DNA from: Bauldia sp.
Lineage (GTDB): Bacteria > Pseudomonadota > Alphaproteobacteria > Rhizobiales > Kaistiaceae
Assembly (NCBI GenBank): GCA_020849325.1
Contig: JADLGL010000019.1
Coordinates: forward strand, 1 to 55,633
Reading direction: 5' to 3'
DNA: 55,633 bases
The position numbers and the translations under genes are program-made. Positions within the stretch are counted from its first letter, which is position 1, and each line of letters starts with the position of its first letter. Shown here one piece after another: positions 36,770 to 46,098 of this stretch. The notes beneath the pieces are model-generated. The model had not been told where the DNA came from and searched no databases. It saw only the letters and a list, made by a program, of their open reading frames with translations.

Positions 36770-37468
36770 CTACCGCCGCCGGGGCCGGGGGCGCGAGGGC
36801 GTGCGGCGCGGGGCGACCGGCTTGGCCGACCCCGTCGGCTCTTCGGCCGCCGTCGGCGCGGGTACAACAGGAGCCCCCTCACCCAGCGAGCCTTTCGTCG
36901 AGGGCACGGCGTTCGGCTGGCGCGGGTCGATCGCGACCGCGGCGCGGAGGGCGCGGGCGAGCGACTTGAAGCAGGTCTCGGCGATGTGGTGGCTGTTGAT
37001 GCCGTAGAGCGTCTCGACGTGGAGCGTGATGCCGGCGTTCTGGGCAAAGGCCTGGAAGAACTCGCGGACGAGGTCGGTATCGAACGTGCCGATCTTCGCG
37101 CGCGGGAACTCGACGCGCCAGACGAGGAAGGGGCGGCCGGAAATGTCCACCGCGCAGCGCGTCAGCGTCTCGTCCATCGGGAGGTGGACGTCGGCGTAGC
37201 GGACGATGCCCTTCATGTCGCCGAGCGCCTTCCGGAACGCCTGGCCGAGCACGATGCCGGTGTCTTCCGCCGTGTGGTGGTCGTCGATGTGGAGGTCGCC
37301 CTTCGCCGCGATGCGAAGGTCGATCAGCCCGTGGCGGGCGACCTGCTCCAGCAGGTGGTCGAGGAAGCCGATGCCGGTCGCAATGCTCGCCGCGCCCGTC
37401 CCGTCGAGGTCGACGGTGACGGAAATGTCGGTCTCCTTCGTGCGCCGCTCGACCGTGGCCCCACGCAT
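36770..37468 (-). CDS. hisB: Imidazoleglycerol-phosphate dehydratase with extra basic C-terminal tail
   Basis: 232 residues from the ATG at 37468 (GAGGA upstream); an in-frame ATG at 37501 is a less likely start. The dehydratase carries both metal motifs, [14 protein letters not shown] (about 59-72) and INSHHIAE (about 157-164), and the closing VPSTKGSL. Family proteins end there (about 195-200 residues); here another 37 residues rich in Pro, Ala and Arg follow (ending RPRPRRR). It is a monofunctional HisB without the phosphatase domain. A repeat element lies just past the stop. Confidence 0.93.
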   Translation of the reverse strand: MRGATVERRTKETDISVTVDLDGTGAASIATGIGFLDHLLEQVARHGLIDLRIAAKGDLHIDDHHTAEDTGIVLGQAFRKALGDMKGIVRYADVHLPMDETLTRCAVDISGRPFLVWRVEFPRAKIGTFDTDLVREFFQAFAQNAGITLHVETLYGINSHHIAETCFKSLARALRAAVAIDPRQPNAVPSTKGSLGEGAPVVPAPTAAEEPTGSAKPVAPRRTPSRPRPRRR

Positions 37469-37568
37469 GTTGCTGTCCTCAAGCCGGAATTCGGCGGACA
37501 TAGCAGGTCCGGCGGATTCTCGCCAGTTTTGCAGCGAGGAATGAAGGAAGCGTTCGGTCTCCGCCGGC

Positions 37569-38255
37569 TTACGGCGTGTGCTCGACCTCGAGCCGTCTGA
37601 TAGTCGCGACCAACTCCCCGCGATCGAGCCGCGTGCCGAACAGTGGCAGGCCCGCACGAAAGCCGCGGGCGGCGACGAGCGGGCCGGCGTCGACCGGGTC
37701 GTAGCCGAGGCGGTCGATGAAGCCGGCGACCGCGGCGCGCGCCGCCGGGTCGTCGCCGGCGAGGGCGAGCGCCTGCCGGCCGGGCGTTCCGGGCGGCAGC
37801 GCGTTCTCCTCGAGCTCGTGATAGCCGATGTGGTTGAGCGCGCGGACCAGCCGCGCGGTCGGCAGCGCCCGCTGCACCACTTCGCCGCTCCCTTCCTCGC
37901 CCTCGAATTCCGGCAGATGGCCGTCGAGCGGCGGCCAGTAGTTCATCGGGTCGATCACCACGCGGCCGCCGAAATCGTGCCGCGACAGCTCGCGATAGTG
38001 CGCGAGCGGGATCGCCAGCACCACGATGTCGCTGCCGGCAATGACGTCCTCCGCCGAGGCGATCGTCGCCCCCGGCGCGAGGAAGGAGACGATCAGCCCG
38101 ATGTCCTCCGGCGGCTTCGCCGTGCCGATGGCGACCTCGTAGCCGCCGTGCATCGCCTGCCGCGCCACCGCATTGCCGACGCGGCCGGCCCCGAGGACGC
38201 CGATCCGGCGAGGCGCCGCAGCGGCGCCGAAGGTCCCGGTTCCGTCCACGAGCAT
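37569..38255 (-). CDS. NADPH-dependent F420-reductase-like dinucleotide-binding protein
   Basis: 228 residues. The Rossmann start [29 protein letters not shown], then [34 protein letters not shown] and [17 protein letters not shown] match the F420 reductase/YqeC-like group of NADP-binding proteins. The organism need not make F420; relatives act as plain NADPH oxidoreductases. It lies four bases after the LLM flavin oxidoreductase stop on the same strand, suggesting an electron-transfer partnership (inference). Confidence 0.82.
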   Translation of the reverse strand: MLVDGTGTFGAAAAPRRIGVLGAGRVGNAVARQAMHGGYEVAIGTAKPPEDIGLIVSFLAPGATIASAEDVIAGSDIVVLAIPLAHYRELSRHDFGGRVVIDPMNYWPPLDGHLPEFEGEEGSGEVVQRALPTARLVRALNHIGYHELEENALPPGTPGRQALALAGDDPAARAAVAGFIDRLGYDPVDAGPLVAARGFRAGLPLFGTRLDRGELVATIRRLEVEHTP

Positions 38256-38259
38256 GCCC

Positions 38260-39321
38260 CTACGCCGCCGGCGCGGCCGCAGCGCTGCGCGCGGCCGATG
38301 CCTGCCGCACGATCGGCGCGACTTTGGTTCCCAGCAGCTCGATCGAGCGCCGCATCTGCTCGGGATTGCCCGAGGCGCCGCTCATCTGGAACGTGATCCG
38401 GCTGAGGCCGCCGAGGTCGGCGGAGGCGCCGAGCATCTTTTCCGCCACCTCTTCGGGGCTGCCGACCATGAACGCCCCGCCGGGTGCGGCCATCGCGTCG
38501 AACTGCGGCCGCGACGCGTCGATCCAGCCGCGCTCTTTTGCAAGGCTCGACATCATGTACTGCCACGGCGGATAGGCCTCGCTCCGTGCCCGCTCCGACG
38601 TCTCGGCGACGTAGCCGAAGGCATGGAGCGCGACCTTCAGCTTCTCGGGCGGATGCCCCGCCTCCTGCCCGGCGCGGCGGTAGAGATCGACGAGCGGCCG
38701 GAAACGCCGGAACGTGCCGCCGATGATCGCGACCATCAGCGGCAGGCCGAGGAGGCCGGCCCTGAGGAACGATTGCGGCGTGCCGCCGACGCCGATCCAG
38801 ATCGGCAGCTCCGCCTGTGCCGGCCGCGGAAAGACGCCCTGGCCCGTCAGTTCGGGCCGGAAGCGACCCTGCCAGCGCGGATGGGACTCCTCGCGAAGGC
38901 GGAGCAGGAGGTCGAGGTTCTCCGAGAACAGGGCGTCGTAGTCGTTGAGGTCGAGACCGAACAGCGGATAGGCGTCGACGAACGAGCCGCGCCCGGCGAC
39001 GATCTCGACCCGGCCCTTCGAAATGAGATCGAGCGTCGCGAACTGCTGGAAGAGCCGGACGGGATCGACGGCCGACAGCACGGTGACGGCGCTGTTGAGC
39101 CGGATGTTCTTTGTCCGCGCCGCGCCCGCCGCCATGATCACCGTGGGGGCCGAATCGATGAACTCGGCCCGGTGGTGCTCGCCGACGCCGAACGCATCGA
39201 GCCCGACGCGGTCCGCCAGCTCGATCTCGGCCATGAGATCGTCCATCCGCTCCTGCGGCGTCTGCATCCGGCCGGTGGGGCCGGGCATCAGCACGGCGAA
39301 ACTGTCGATCCCGATTTCCAT
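38260..39321 (-). CDS. LLM-class flavin-dependent oxidoreductase
   Basis: 353 residues. A bacterial luciferase-like TIM barrel: MEIGIDSFAVLMPGP start, FGVGEHHRAEF (about 63-73), RLNSAVTVLSAVDPVRLFQQFATLD, EIVAGRGSF, and PIWIGVGGTPQSF. Such enzymes use FMNH2 or F420H2 on diverse small molecules. It is divergent from an HxlR regulator and precedes an NADP-binding reductase, a layout typical of electrophile- or quinone-induced detoxification units. Confidence 0.88.
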   Translation of the reverse strand: MEIGIDSFAVLMPGPTGRMQTPQERMDDLMAEIELADRVGLDAFGVGEHHRAEFIDSAPTVIMAAGAARTKNIRLNSAVTVLSAVDPVRLFQQFATLDLISKGRVEIVAGRGSFVDAYPLFGLDLNDYDALFSENLDLLLRLREESHPRWQGRFRPELTGQGVFPRPAQAELPIWIGVGGTPQSFLRAGLLGLPLMVAIIGGTFRRFRPLVDLYRRAGQEAGHPPEKLKVALHAFGYVAETSERARSEAYPPWQYMMSSLAKERGWIDASRPQFDAMAAPGGAFMVGSPEEVAEKMLGASADLGGLSRITFQMSGASGNPEQMRRSIELLGTKVAPIVRQASAARSAAAAPAA

Positions 39322-39387
39322 GTCTCTGCCCCCGTATGCCGTGCCCGTGATGCCGCGCGGTGGTTGACGCTCTCGCGGACTACGCGG

Positions 39388-39487
39388 TGCGAGTCGCTGT
39401 CGCTAGGCGAAGCCGCGGGTGTGGTGCGAGCTTCGCTGCGCGAAGTCGCGGTGGTTTGGCGACCTTCGCTTCGCGAAGGCGCCGTGG
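39388..39487. repeat. Three tandem hairpin units in the LLM/HxlR spacer
   Basis: Three imperfect units of 30-37 bases each contain a TTCGC..GCGAA-type hairpin and end in GGTGTGGT, GCGGTGGT or GCCGTGGT. They occupy the middle of the 228-base divergent spacer and leave the 60 bases next to the HxlR start free. Confidence 0.6.
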
Positions 39488-39549
39488 TAACATTCCGTAA
39501 CCAGGTCTACATATGTGACCGAACGATCCGCCAGCAAGGAGGCACATCG

Positions 39550-40026
39550 ATGTCACTCCCCCGCGCATCGCAGGATGTCCCCGCTGTCGACGCGCCCGCG
39601 CTCCCGTCCGGGGCCGCGCACGCCGACGATGCCTATTGCTGGATCATCGGCTCGATCATTTCGCGGGTTGGCGACAAATGGTCGGTTTTCGTCGTCCGCC
39701 GTCTCGCGGAAGGCACCGCCCGCTTCAGCGAGATACGGAGAGCCATCCCGGGCGTCTCGCAGCGCATGCTGACCCTCACGCTCCGCGGCCTCGAGGCCGA
39801 CGGCCTCGTCGGGCGCACCGTCCACCCGACGGTGCCGCCGAGCGTGGAATACGCCCTGTCGGACCTCGGCCGGACGTTGATCGAGCCGATGCGGGTTCTC
39901 GGCGAGTGGGCATTTCGCCACCGCCATGAGGTCGAGGCCGCCCGGGCGAAGTTCGCCGCATGCCTCGAGGTCGATCCGCCCCGGCGCGGCGTAGTGCGTG
40001 GCATGGCTGCCGCGGCAGCCGGCTGA
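39550..40026 (+). CDS. HxlR-family transcriptional regulator
   Basis: 158 residues from the ATG at 39550 (AGGAGG just upstream). The winged helix reads IIGSIISRVGDKWSVFVVRRLAEGTARFSEIRRAIPGVSQRMLTLTLRGLEADGLVGRTV, which is diagnostic of HxlR. A Cys (C30, in DAYCW) sits at the usual redox/electrophile-sensing position ahead of the first helix. It probably controls the divergent LLM oxidoreductase. GTAAC repeated 11 bases apart (39487 and 39498) is a possible operator. Confidence 0.9.
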   Translation: MSLPRASQDVPAVDAPALPSGAAHADDAYCWIIGSIISRVGDKWSVFVVRRLAEGTARFSEIRRAIPGVSQRMLTLTLRGLEADGLVGRTVHPTVPPSVEYALSDLGRTLIEPMRVLGEWAFRHRHEVEAARAKFAACLEVDPPRRGVVRGMAAAAAG

Positions 40027-40105
40027 AGCTTCCGCGCGAGGTTGGCCCCGCGCTACGTCAATCTCATCGCCGCACTGCGCGAGCTCACCGAGCCGGCGGG
40101 ATCGC

Positions 40106-40525
40106 TCAGCCGTTGACCGCCTTCCAGTGCTTCGCCGTCCGCGCCTTCTTCCGCGCGTCCTCTGACGCCGAGAACTGGACGTTGCCGCAGGCAAGGCAGA
40201 TCGACGGGCGGATTTTGGCGGAAAGGAACGCGCTGCCGAGGCCCGGCAGCGGGTCGTCCGACGAGAACGAGTAGGCCGTCTGGTACTCGTAGATGTCGTC
40301 CGAGCCGCAGACCGGGCAGAGCCGCGCCGCCGGCTTCGCGTCGAGGTCGCGCGGGTCGATGTCGAGGGCGGCGGCGAGCGCCTTCTTCGACTGCAGCGAG
40401 ACCGAGCCGTCGCGCTCGACGCGCTGGACGGTCCGGAGGTTGAGGCCGGAGGCGATCGCGAGTTCCTCCTGCGACCACGAGCGCTCGTTGCGGAGCCGGA
40501 CGAGGTGTTCGGTGCTGATCTTCAT
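40106..40525 (-). CDS. XRE-type HTH protein with C-terminal zinc ribbon
   Basis: 139 residues. Residues 1-60 are a Cro/C1 HTH ([31 protein letters not shown]). It is followed by four cysteines in CxxC pairs, C70-PVC73 and C110-LAC113, as in a zinc ribbon with a 36-residue loop, and a basic tail. Combination of an XRE domain and a metal-binding ribbon suggests a small regulator; no target is known. It lies convergent to the HxlR gene and divergent from hslVU. Confidence 0.82.
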   Translation of the reverse strand: MKISTEHLVRLRNERSWSQEELAIASGLNLRTVQRVERDGSVSLQSKKALAAALDIDPRDLDAKPAARLCPVCGSDDIYEYQTAYSFSSDDPLPGLGSAFLSAKIRPSICLACGNVQFSASEDARKKARTAKHWKAVNG

Positions 40526-40810
40526 CGGTGATCCCGGCGGTTGAGTTGCCCGGAGTGTATCGATCGGGCCGGATTGGCCAACGGCGCCGGTACGAAAGCG
40601 CCCCGGCACTTTCCCGACAGTGCTGCGACAGTCGGCTGCCGCGGGCGGGCGCCCGGTTCCCGAACGACCCCACACCCGCCCTGGCTAGCGGAGGAGCGAC
40701 CTGCCCCGCGCCGGGGGTTTGCACATCTCCTTCTCCGTCCTACATGACCGTGACCGCCGCCCGGTGCCTCATTCCGAGGGCCGGCCCCGGCGCAAGAGGA
40801 GGGTGCCCTG

Positions 40811-40942
40811 TTGGCCCTTGCTATCATTCTGGCTTCCGCCTTTGCGGTGGCCGCCGCGCTCAGCGCTGCGCGGAGCGTTTCCCCCATTCTCCAGCCCGTT
40901 CCGATCCCGGTCCGCGCCTCCCGTTCCGGAGGCCGCGCATGA
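40811..40942 (+). CDS. Possible 43-residue hydrophobic leader peptide overlapping hslV
   Basis: TTG start with AGAGGAGG eight bases upstream. The frame encodes an Ala-rich hydrophobic N-terminus ([20 protein letters not shown]), a Pro-rich tail and an arginine-rich end, and its TGA overlaps the hslV ATG as ATGA. The strong ribosome site and exact overlap suggest translational coupling. Evidence is circumstantial: no homologue was recognised and the start is rare. The remaining spacer from 40526 shows only TTGCAC and TACATG (40728, 40740), a weak promoter candidate. Confidence 0.35.
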   Translation: MALAIILASAFAVAAALSAARSVSPILQPVPIPVRASRSGGRA

Positions 40943-41499
40943 GCGACGGGCTGCACGATCCGAAGACTTGGTACGGCACGACGATCGTCTCGATCCGGAA
41001 GGGCGGGAAGGTCGTGGTCGCCGGTGACGGGCAGGTTTCCGTCGGCCCCACGGTGATGAAGCACAACGCGAAGAAGGTCCGCCTCCTCGGCAAGGGGACC
41101 GTGATCGGCGGCTTTGCCGGCGCCACGGCCGACGCCTTCACGCTGTTCGAGCGGCTCGAAGCGAAGCTCGAGCAGTATCCGGACCAGCTGATGCGCGCCT
41201 CGGTCGAGCTCGCGAAGGACTGGCGGACCGACCGCTACCTCCGTCACCTCGAGGCGATGATGATCGTCGCCGACAGGAACACGACGCTGGTGCTGACCGG
41301 ACACGGCGACGTCCTCGAGCCGGAGAACGGCATCGCCGGCATCGGCTCGGGCGGCAACTTCGCCCTGTCGGCGGCGCGCGCGCTCGCCGACATGGACCTT
41401 TCGGCGGAGCAGATCGCCCGGAAAGCGATGAAGATCGCGGCGGAGATTTGCATCTACACCAACGACAAGGTCACCCTCGAATCCATGGAGGCCGCATAA
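40939..41499 (+). CDS. hslV: ATP-dependent protease subunit HslV
   Basis: 186 residues. The catalytic N-terminal threonine is T14 in [23 protein letters not shown], so 13 residues should be removed, as in other alphaproteobacterial Hsl[15 protein letters not shown] and [13 protein letters not shown] match the family. It forms the proteolytic core of the HslVU protease. It overlaps hslU by one base (TAATG). A possible short leader frame overlaps its start. Confidence 0.96.
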   Translation: MSDGLHDPKTWYGTTIVSIRKGGKVVVAGDGQVSVGPTVMKHNAKKVRLLGKGTVIGGFAGATADAFTLFERLEAKLEQYPDQLMRASVELAKDWRTDRYLRHLEAMMIVADRNTTLVLTGHGDVLEPENGIAGIGSGGNFALSAARALADMDLSAEQIARKAMKIAAEICIYTNDKVTLESMEAA

Positions 41500-42863
41500 T
41501 GTCTCCCGTCACGCTCGCCGCCTCCAACCCGGAGCCCCAGAAATCCGTGCCCGGTGAAGCGCCCGTCGCCACCTTCTCGCCGCGCGAGATCGTCTCCGAG
41601 CTCGACCGCTACATCGTCGGGCAGAACGACGCGAAGCGCGCGGTCGCCATCGCGCTCCGCAACCGCTGGCGGCGCCAGCAGCTGACCGGCCATCTCCGCG
41701 AGGAGGTGATGCCGAAGAACATTCTGATGATCGGCCCGACCGGCGTCGGCAAGACCGAGATTTCGCGCCGGCTGGCGAAGCTCGCCGGCGCCCCGTTCCT
41801 CAAGGTCGAGGCGACGAAGTTCACCGAGGTCGGCTATGTCGGCCGCGACGTCGAACAGATCGTCCGCGACCTCGTCGAGGTCGGCATCGCGCTGGTCCGC
41901 GACCGCAAGCGGAAGGACGTCGCCGCCCGCGCCGAACTCGCCGCCGAGGAGCGCGTCCTCGACGCGCTGGTCGGCCAGTCGGCCAGCCCCGCGACGCGCG
42001 ATGCGTTCCGGAAGCGCCTTCGCCTCGGGGAGCTCGACGACAAGGAAGTCGAGATCCAGGTGAAGGATTCCGGCGGCATGCCGCAGTTCGAGGTTCCGGG
42101 CATGCCCGGCGTCGGCGTGATGAACATCGGCGACATGCTCGGGAAGGCGTTCAACAACCAGCGGACGAAATCGCGGAAGGTGAGCGTGCGCGACAGCCAC
42201 GAGATCCTGCTGCAGGAAGAGTCCGACAAGCTCCTCGACAATGACGCGGTCATCGCCGAGGCGGTGAAGGCCGCCGAGGACGACGGCATCGTCTTCCTCG
42301 ACGAGATCGACAAGATCGCCGCGGGCTCCGACCGCTTCGGCGGGCCGTCGCGCGAGGGCGTCCAGCGCGATCTCCTGCCGCTGATCGAAGGGACGACGGT
42401 TGCGACGAAGTACGGGCCGGTGAAGACGGACCACATCCTCTTCATCGCCTCGGGCGCGTTCCACGTCTCCAAGCCGTCGGACCTCCTGCCCGAACTGCAG
42501 GGGCGACTTCCGATCCGCGTCGAGCTGAAGCCGCTGACGAAGGAGGATTTCCGCCGGATTCTCACCGAACCGGAGGCGAGCCTCATCAAGCAGTACATCG
42601 CGCTGATGAACACCGAGGGGCTGAAGCTCGAGGTCACCGACGACGCCATCGCCGCGATCGCCCAGATCGCCGTCGACATCAACGGCTCGGTGGAAAACAT
42701 CGGCGCGCGGCGGCTCCAGACGGTGATGGAGCGCATCCTCGACGAGATCAGCTTCACGGCGCCCGACAAGGGCGGCGAGACGCTGGTGGTGGACGCCGCT
42801 TACGTCGAATCGCAGGTCGGCGACCTCTCGCGCAACGTCGACCTCAGCCGCTACATTCTCTGA
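41499..42863 (+). CDS. hslU: ATP-dependent protease ATPase subunit HslU
   Basis: 454 residues. N-terminal [34 protein letters not shown], Walker [18 protein letters not shown], the pore GYVGRD motif, an I-domain insert (about 110-240), Walker [12 protein letters not shown], and a C-terminus ending LSRYIL, which inserts into HslV. It unfolds and feeds substrates. Start chosen at the ATG overlapping the hslV stop. Confidence 0.97.
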   Translation: MSPVTLAASNPEPQKSVPGEAPVATFSPREIVSELDRYIVGQNDAKRAVAIALRNRWRRQQLTGHLREEVMPKNILMIGPTGVGKTEISRRLAKLAGAPFLKVEATKFTEVGYVGRDVEQIVRDLVEVGIALVRDRKRKDVAARAELAAEERVLDALVGQSASPATRDAFRKRLRLGELDDKEVEIQVKDSGGMPQFEVPGMPGVGVMNIGDMLGKAFNNQRTKSRKVSVRDSHEILLQEESDKLLDNDAVIAEAVKAAEDDGIVFLDEIDKIAAGSDRFGGPSREGVQRDLLPLIEGTTVATKYGPVKTDHILFIASGAFHVSKPSDLLPELQGRLPIRVELKPLTKEDFRRILTEPEASLIKQYIALMNTEGLKLEVTDDAIAAIAQIAVDINGSVENIGARRLQTVMERILDEISFTAPDKGGETLVVDAAYVESQVGDLSRNVDLSRYIL

Positions 42864-42908
42864 CTCGACCGGCCATCCAGGCGGGGGCCGTTGCGCCCCC
42901 GCTTCCCC

Positions 42909-43012
42909 AGAGCATGATCCGAAGAAGTGGACGCCGGTTCTTCGAAAAAAGATCGTGCTCCATCAAGGAACCAGGCGACGGGCGTGATCCGACTTGAACG
43001 GATCACGCTCTG
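42909..43012 (+). repeat. RIME-like palindromic repeat, copy E
   Basis: AGAGCATGATCCGAAGAAGTG to GGATCACGCTCTGG with the internal ATCAAGGAA signature. The right terminus reads CTCTGG, so the CTAG end is lost here and the element does not supply a stop codon. It lies between convergent hslU and pdxH. Confidence 0.88.
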
Positions 43013-43040
43013 GCGGTCGCCTCCTTTTGCCCCCTGTTCG

Positions 43041-43640
43041 TCACGGATAGAGCCGCGCCCTCGTCCACGGCCCGCCGGGCATGCGCGTGAACGTCAGCCG
43101 GTCGTGCAGCCGGTTGGGCTGGTCCTGCCAGAACTCGATGCTGCGCGGCACGAGGCGCCAGCCGGTCCAGTAGGGCGGGCGCGGGACGTCGCCGAGGCCG
43201 AAGCGGGCGGTCTCGCGGGCCACGGCCTTTTCGAGGGCGAAGCGCGATTCGAGCGGGCGGGACTGCTGGCTCGCCCAGGCGCCGATGCGGCTGCCGCGGC
43301 CGCGCGAGTCGAAATAGGCGTCGGCCTCGGCGGGCGTCACCTCGGCGGTGAGGCCGCGGATGCGGACCTGGCGGCGGAGGCTCTTCCAGTGGAACGCCAG
43401 CGCGGCGCGCGGGTTGTGGGCGAGCTCGCGGCCTTTTGCGCTCTCGCGGTTGCTGTAGAAGACGAAGCCGTCCGGGCCGTGATCCTTCAGGAGCACGATG
43501 CGGACGTCCGGCATCCCGTTCTCGTCGCAGGTTGCGAGCGCCATCGCGTTCGGATCGTTCGGCTCGGTCCGGCCCGCCTCGGCGAGCCACTGGTCGAAGA
43601 GCGGGATGGGGTCGGTGGCGAGGGTGAAATCGTTCGGCAT
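43041..43640 (-). CDS. pdxH: Pyridoxamine 5'-phosphate oxidase
   Basis: 199 residues from the ATG at 43640; upstream codons in frame are not conserved. FMN-binding split barrel: [80 protein letters not shown] and [15 protein letters not shown]. The C-terminus ends in WTRARLYP as in the family. It makes pyridoxal 5'-phosphate from PNP/PMP. Divergent from the DnaJ-like gene. Confidence 0.95.
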   Translation of the reverse strand: MPNDFTLATDPIPLFDQWLAEAGRTEPNDPNAMALATCDENGMPDVRIVLLKDHGPDGFVFYSNRESAKGRELAHNPRAALAFHWKSLRRQVRIRGLTAEVTPAEADAYFDSRGRGSRIGAWASQQSRPLESRFALEKAVARETARFGLGDVPRPPYWTGWRLVPRSIEFWQDQPNRLHDRLTFTRMPGGPWTRARLYP

Positions 43641-43723
43641 CGGCTTCGCTCGCGGGCGGTCGTCAGGCGTCGGAGTGTCCTTCGCCGCGTGACAAAACTG
43701 CAACAAGGGTGCGGCAGAAAACT

Positions 43724-43751
43724 CTGGAACAGGTGGCGCCGCGCCCCATAT
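43724..43751 (+). promoter_or_regulatory. Candidate heat-shock (sigma-32) promoter of the DnaJ-like gene
   Basis: CTGGAA, 14 bases, then CCCCATAT, 53 bases before the ATG at 43805. This differs by one base from the E. coli-type CTTGAA/CCCCATnT consensus. The chaperone function of the gene supports it. Confidence 0.4.
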
Positions 43752-43804
43752 TGAAGCGCTGCGCCCGCCTTCCCTTTACACGGCCGGCGCTCCAAGGTGC
43801 AGGC

Positions 43805-44782
43805 ATGCGTGATCCGTACGAAGTGCTGGGCGTCGCGCGGGACGCATCGGCCGCCGAGATCAAGAAGGCGTTCCGGCGCCTCGCCAAAAAACACCATCCC
43901 GACCAGAGCAAGGATCCGAAGGCGAAGGAGAAATTCGCCGAGATCAATAGCGCCTACGAGATCGTCGGCGACGACAAGAAGCGCGTCGAGTTCGACAAGG
44001 GCCTGATCGGCGCCGACGGCAAGCCGCGTTTCCAGGGTTTTGAGGGGTTCGGCGCCGGCGCGCAGGGCGGGCCGGGATCGTCGACGTTCCGCTGGTCGTC
44101 CGGCGGACCGGGCGGTGGCGGCCAGTCGGCCGGGTTCGGCGGCTTCGGCAACGAGGACTTCTTCAGCGACATTCTCGGCCGCGGTTTCGGCCAGCGCGGG
44201 CCGCAGCAGCGCGGCGCCGGCGGCGGCCGCGGCGAGACGATGCCGCCCGGCCAGGACGTGACTGCGAACGCGGCGGTGACGCTCGAACAGATCGCCAAAG
44301 GCGAGAAGATCCGGGTCGACCTGCCGACCGGAAAGACGGTCGAGTTCAGCCCGCCCCCCGCGGTCCGGAACGGTCAGGTGGTGCGCCTTCGCGGTCAGGG
44401 CCAGCCGAGCATCCTCGGCGGTCCGGCGGGCGACGCGCTGGTGACGGTCGAATTCGTGCCGCACCCGAGTTTCCGCGCCGAGGGCGAGAACCTCCGGACC
44501 GACGTGCCGATCTCCCTCGACGAGGCGATTCTCGGCGCGAAGGTGAAGGTGCCGACGCTCGATGGCTCGGTGACGATGACGGTGCCGCCGAAAACCGACG
44601 GCGGCCGCAGCCTCCGCCTCAAGGGCAAAGGCCTCCCCGGCGCCGCCGGCGCGCGCGGCGATCTCCTCGTGTCGCTCCGCATCGTCCTGCCGGACCCGAT
44701 GGACCCGGAGCTCGAGGCGCTGATGCTGAAATGGCGTCAGGACGGCCATAGCGGCGTGAAGGGGCGGCCGGTGGAGAGCTGA
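43805..44782 (+). CDS. DnaJ-family chaperone without zinc finger (CbpA-like)
   Basis: 325 residues. J domain at 1-68 with the HPD motif H31-P32-D33 in KKHHPDQSK, a long Gly/Phe-rich region (about 85-170), then two DnaJ C-terminal beta domains ([26 protein letters not shown] and [14 protein letters not shown]). There is no CxxCxGxG zinc finger, so it is a class II/CbpA-type co-chaperone of DnaK. It is divergent from pdxH, a neighbourhood also usual in other Hyphomicrobiales. Confidence 0.92.
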   Translation: MRDPYEVLGVARDASAAEIKKAFRRLAKKHHPDQSKDPKAKEKFAEINSAYEIVGDDKKRVEFDKGLIGADGKPRFQGFEGFGAGAQGGPGSSTFRWSSGGPGGGGQSAGFGGFGNEDFFSDILGRGFGQRGPQQRGAGGGRGETMPPGQDVTANAAVTLEQIAKGEKIRVDLPTGKTVEFSPPPAVRNGQVVRLRGQGQPSILGGPAGDALVTVEFVPHPSFRAEGENLRTDVPISLDEAILGAKVKVPTLDGSVTMTVPPKTDGGRSLRLKGKGLPGAAGARGDLLVSLRIVLPDPMDPELEALMLKWRQDGHSGVKGRPVES

Positions 44783-44797
44783 CACCGTTCGCTCCCC

Positions 44798-44983
44798 GGG
44801 TTCCCCTCGCCCCGCTCGGGGAGAGGGCTTCTGAGCTTGGTGAGCGCAGCGAACCTGGCGAAGAAGGGTGAGGAGGCAACGCCCGCAGAAACTCACTCCC
44901 GGCGCGCCCGCACCCCTTCTCGCCAGGTTCGGCTTCGCCTCACCAGGATGCGAAGGCCTCTTCCCGGCGGGGAGAGGCAAATG
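44798..44983. repeat. Long inverted-repeat element, family 3 (second copy)
   Basis: CCTCGCCCCGCTCGGGGAGAGG at 44804 (22 bases) mirrors CCTCTTCCCGGCGGGGAGAGG near 44957, while GGTGAGCGCAGCGAACCTGGCG near 44838 mirrors CGCCAGGTTCGGCTTCGCCTCACC near 44920. It separates convergent DnaJ-like and Sua5-type genes. Confidence 0.65.
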
Positions 44984-45018
44984 GCGTTGGGGCTGAGGAC
45001 AGCATTCGATCCATGACC

Positions 45019-46002
45019 TCAACGTGGCGCGGCGGCGCGGCGGAGGCGGTCGAGGATGGCTTCGCCGAGGCCGGCGGCGGGGATTGGCATCGCGGCGATC
45101 GGGGCGCCGCGGGACTCCAATACGCGGAGCGCGGCGAAGAGGCTGGCGGCGGCTTCGCGGAGGTCCGCGGAGGGGCTGAGGTTCACCGTGGCCACCGCAC
45201 CCTCGGCGCCGGGCGGGAGGGCGGGACCGAAGGCGAGGAGCGACTCGCCGGGGGCGACGGACGTTGCGTCGAGGCGGAGCGGAACCTCGGGCGCGTAGTG
45301 GCTCGTCATCATGCCGGGCGCAAGAACGGCGGCGCGCTCGGGCGTGGCGAGCCGCGCGCCGAGGACGGCCTCGATCGCGGCGCGCGGCACCGAGCCGGGA
45401 CGGAGCAGGACCGGGACCCCGCCCGAGACGTCGACGATGGTCGATTCCACGCCCATCGGCGCCGGCCCGGCGTCGAGGATCACCGCCACGCGGTCGTCGA
45501 GGTCGGCGGCGACGTGAGTGGCGGTGGTGGCGCTGACGTGGCCGGAGCGGTTGGCCGAGGGCGCCGCGAGCGGCCGGCCGAAGGCACGGAGGAGCGCCTC
45601 CGCCACCGGATGGCGCGGGACGCGGATGGCGAGCGTCGGGAGCCCGGCCTGGACGAGGTCGGCAATCGCGGCAATGCCCCCACCCGCCGGTCGGGGCGTT
45701 GCCACGAGCGTCAGCGGGCCGGGCCAGAAAGCCCCGGCGAGGCGATTGCCGGTTTCGCCGAGGGTGACGCGGGCCCGCGCCGCGGCGACGTCCGGCACGT
45801 GGACGATCAGCGGGTTGAAGCGCGGCCGGCCTTTCGCTTCGAAAATCCCGGCGACGGCGCGCGGATTGGTGGCGTCGGCGGCGAGGCCGTAGACGGTCTC
45901 GGTCGGCATCGCGACGAGGGCGCCGGCTTCGAGCGCCCGGCGCGCCGCGGCGATCCCCCGCGCGGCGTCCGCCGGATCGGCCATCTCGAAGACGTGCGGC
46001 AA
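45019..46002 (-). CDS. L-threonylcarbamoyladenylate synthase (Sua5 type)
   Basis: 327 residues, the long Sua5 form with a C-terminal extra domain rather than the short TsaC. YrdC fold motifs are seen: VAMPTETVYGLAADAT (about 30-45), KGRPRFNPLIVHV (about 57-69), LAIRVPRH and PSANRSGHVS. A linker with TSHYAPEVPL leads to the Sua5 domain (about 225-320). It makes the threonylcarbamoyl-AMP used for t6A37 of ANN-decoding tRNAs. Start supported by family length. Confidence 0.93.
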   Translation of the reverse strand: MPHVFEMADPADAARGIAAARRALEAGALVAMPTETVYGLAADATNPRAVAGIFEAKGRPRFNPLIVHVPDVAAARARVTLGETGNRLAGAFWPGPLTLVATPRPAGGGIAAIADLVQAGLPTLAIRVPRHPVAEALLRAFGRPLAAPSANRSGHVSATTATHVAADLDDRVAVILDAGPAPMGVESTIVDVSGGVPVLLRPGSVPRAAIEAVLGARLATPERAAVLAPGMMTSHYAPEVPLRLDATSVAPGESLLAFGPALPPGAEGAVATVNLSPSADLREAAASLFAALRVLESRGAPIAAMPIPAAGLGEAILDRLRRAAAPR

Positions 46003-46098
46003 CCGGTCCTCGTCCTTCGGGCGCGAAGCATCCGCTTGCGCCGCCGGGCGGTTTCGCCCAAAACCCTTGCTCGCGCAGATGGGGGGCCCTCGCCGGCC

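Noticed and set aside
39388-39487. CRISPR-like array
   Set aside because: Three short imperfect hairpin units without unique spacers and no cas genes.
38173-39549. N-terminal extension of the HxlR gene
   Set aside because: The open frame runs opposite the LLM oxidoreductase; the ATG at 39550 has a good ribosome site and matches family length.
44798-44983. Insertion sequence
   Set aside because: No transposase frame is present; it is a palindromic non-coding element.
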